Assembly: GCF_900142225.1 (NCBI RefSeq)
Contig: NZ_FRAD01000018.1
Coordinates: forward strand, 1 to 61,666
DNA length: 61,666 nt
Direction: 5' to 3'
DNA from: Hathewaya proteolytica DSM 3090
GTDB lineage: Bacteria > Bacillota > Clostridia > Clostridiales > Clostridiaceae
The first letter of the stretch is position 1. Each line of letters opens with the position of its first letter. The notes under the pieces were generated by a model, which worked only from the letters and a program-made list of their open reading frames with translations, was not told where the DNA came from and made no database searches. The translations under genes were made by a program, and so were the position numbers. Shown here in pieces: positions 61,447 through 61,666 of this stretch.

Positions 61447-61666
61447 ATGAGTAATAAACTATTTACAAAAGAAGAAGTTAAAATATTATCTAAAAATAAA
61501 TATGTTAAGAATGTAAGTAATAAAGCAATTACTTATACTGATGAATTTAAAAGTATTTTTATTGCAGAGTATGAAAAAGGAAAATTTCCAAGAGAAATAT
61601 TTGAAGAGTTTGGCTTTGATATAAATATTCTTGGAGTAGAACGAGTTAAATCCTGTGGAAAACGTT
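61447..61666 (+). CDS. IS3-family-like transposase, N-terminal fragment (cut by window edge)
   Basis: The open frame of 73 codons runs off the window. It begins MSNKLFTKEEVKILSKNKYV and has AITYTDEFKSIFIAEYEKG, EEFGFDINILG and VKSCGKR, the same helix-turn-helix domain as the left-window fragment, though clearly not identical. The start follows TTAGGAG. The catalytic orf would lie outside. Confidence 0.75.
   Translation, partial: MSNKLFTKEEVKILSKNKYVKNVSNKAITYTDEFKSIFIAEYEKGKFPREIFEEFGFDINILGVERVKSCGKR

Larger units (their letters stand above)
61358..61666 (+). mobile_element. Right-window insertion sequence, 5' part
   Basis: The element seems to begin TGTACCCTATAGAGTAGACA at 61358, 71 bp after the aspA stop. 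The match to the left-window element (position 345 on the minus strand) runs through the terminal bases, the hairpin and the first codons of the transposase. The element is cut by the window edge. Confidence 0.55.

Overview
The window looks like a chromosomal piece of a spore-forming, low-GC Firmicute, most likely a Clostridium-type anaerobe. Supporting signs are very AT-rich intergenic DNA, strong AGGAGG ribosome sites, an alpha/beta-type small acid-soluble spore protein, a YtxC-type sporulation protein beside infC, a T-box leader on pheST, and the syntenic run infC-rpmI-rplT, pheS-pheT-zapA-U32-mutS2. Almost everything is core or near-core. No prophage, CRISPR array or plasmid functions were seen.

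Layout. 1-345: the 5' end of an IS3-family-like insertion sequence, cut by the window edge. 377-3030 (minus strand): asd-dapA-dapB, lysine/diaminopimelate synthesis. 3151-13140: an oligopeptide ABC transporter operon (oppBCDF) followed by three tandem OppA-type lipoproteins, each ending in its own intrinsic terminator. 13154-16554: an orphan protein, a spore SASP, a methyltransferase, Hsp33, tRNA-Cys(GCA), and a convergent GME-fold-like protein whose last codons lie inside the tRNA. 16727-19091: ytxC, then the infC-rpmI-rplT operon with an L20-type leader and an apparent AUA start codon on infC. 19095-22073: a Ktr-type potassium transporter and an rRNA methyltransferase. 22063-25841: T-box-controlled pheST. 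25963-33838: long ZapA, U32 protein, MutS2, DUF523/TudS-like desulfurase, an FMN-dependent hydroxyacid oxidase with a Cys-rich N-terminus, and an orphan. 33906-35378 (minus): a PLP-dependent Orn/Lys/Arg decarboxylase.

35701-56169 is a surface-polysaccharide locus of about 20 kb. It has a TPR protein, GalU, a membrane CapD/PglF-like dehydratase, a WbpA/WbpB/WbpD/WbpI-like route towards a 2,3-diacetamido uronic acid nucleotide sugar, five GT4-type glycosyltransferases, two paralogous Wzy/O-antigen-ligase-like proteins, a Wzx flippase, an initiating phosphoglycosyl transferase and a TagA/WecG-type transferase. No WbpE-type aminotransferase and no Wzz/tyrosine-kinase chain-length pair are in the window. 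56236-61286: FTCD_C-like cyclohydrolase, a GATE-domain membrane protein, a small orphan, a Na+/Ca2+ antiporter and aspartate ammonia-lyase. 61358-61666: a second, related IS start, in the opposite orientation to the first.

I did not find a clearly new multi-gene system. The points most worth checking are the IS ends that double as intrinsic terminators, the AUA start of infC, the protein tail read from antisense tRNA, the duplicated polymerase genes around wbpI with a missing wbpE, the TudS/Cys-rich FMN oxidase pair, and the unusual translation-start region of mutS2. All functional calls rest on reading motifs and remembered families; no database search was possible.
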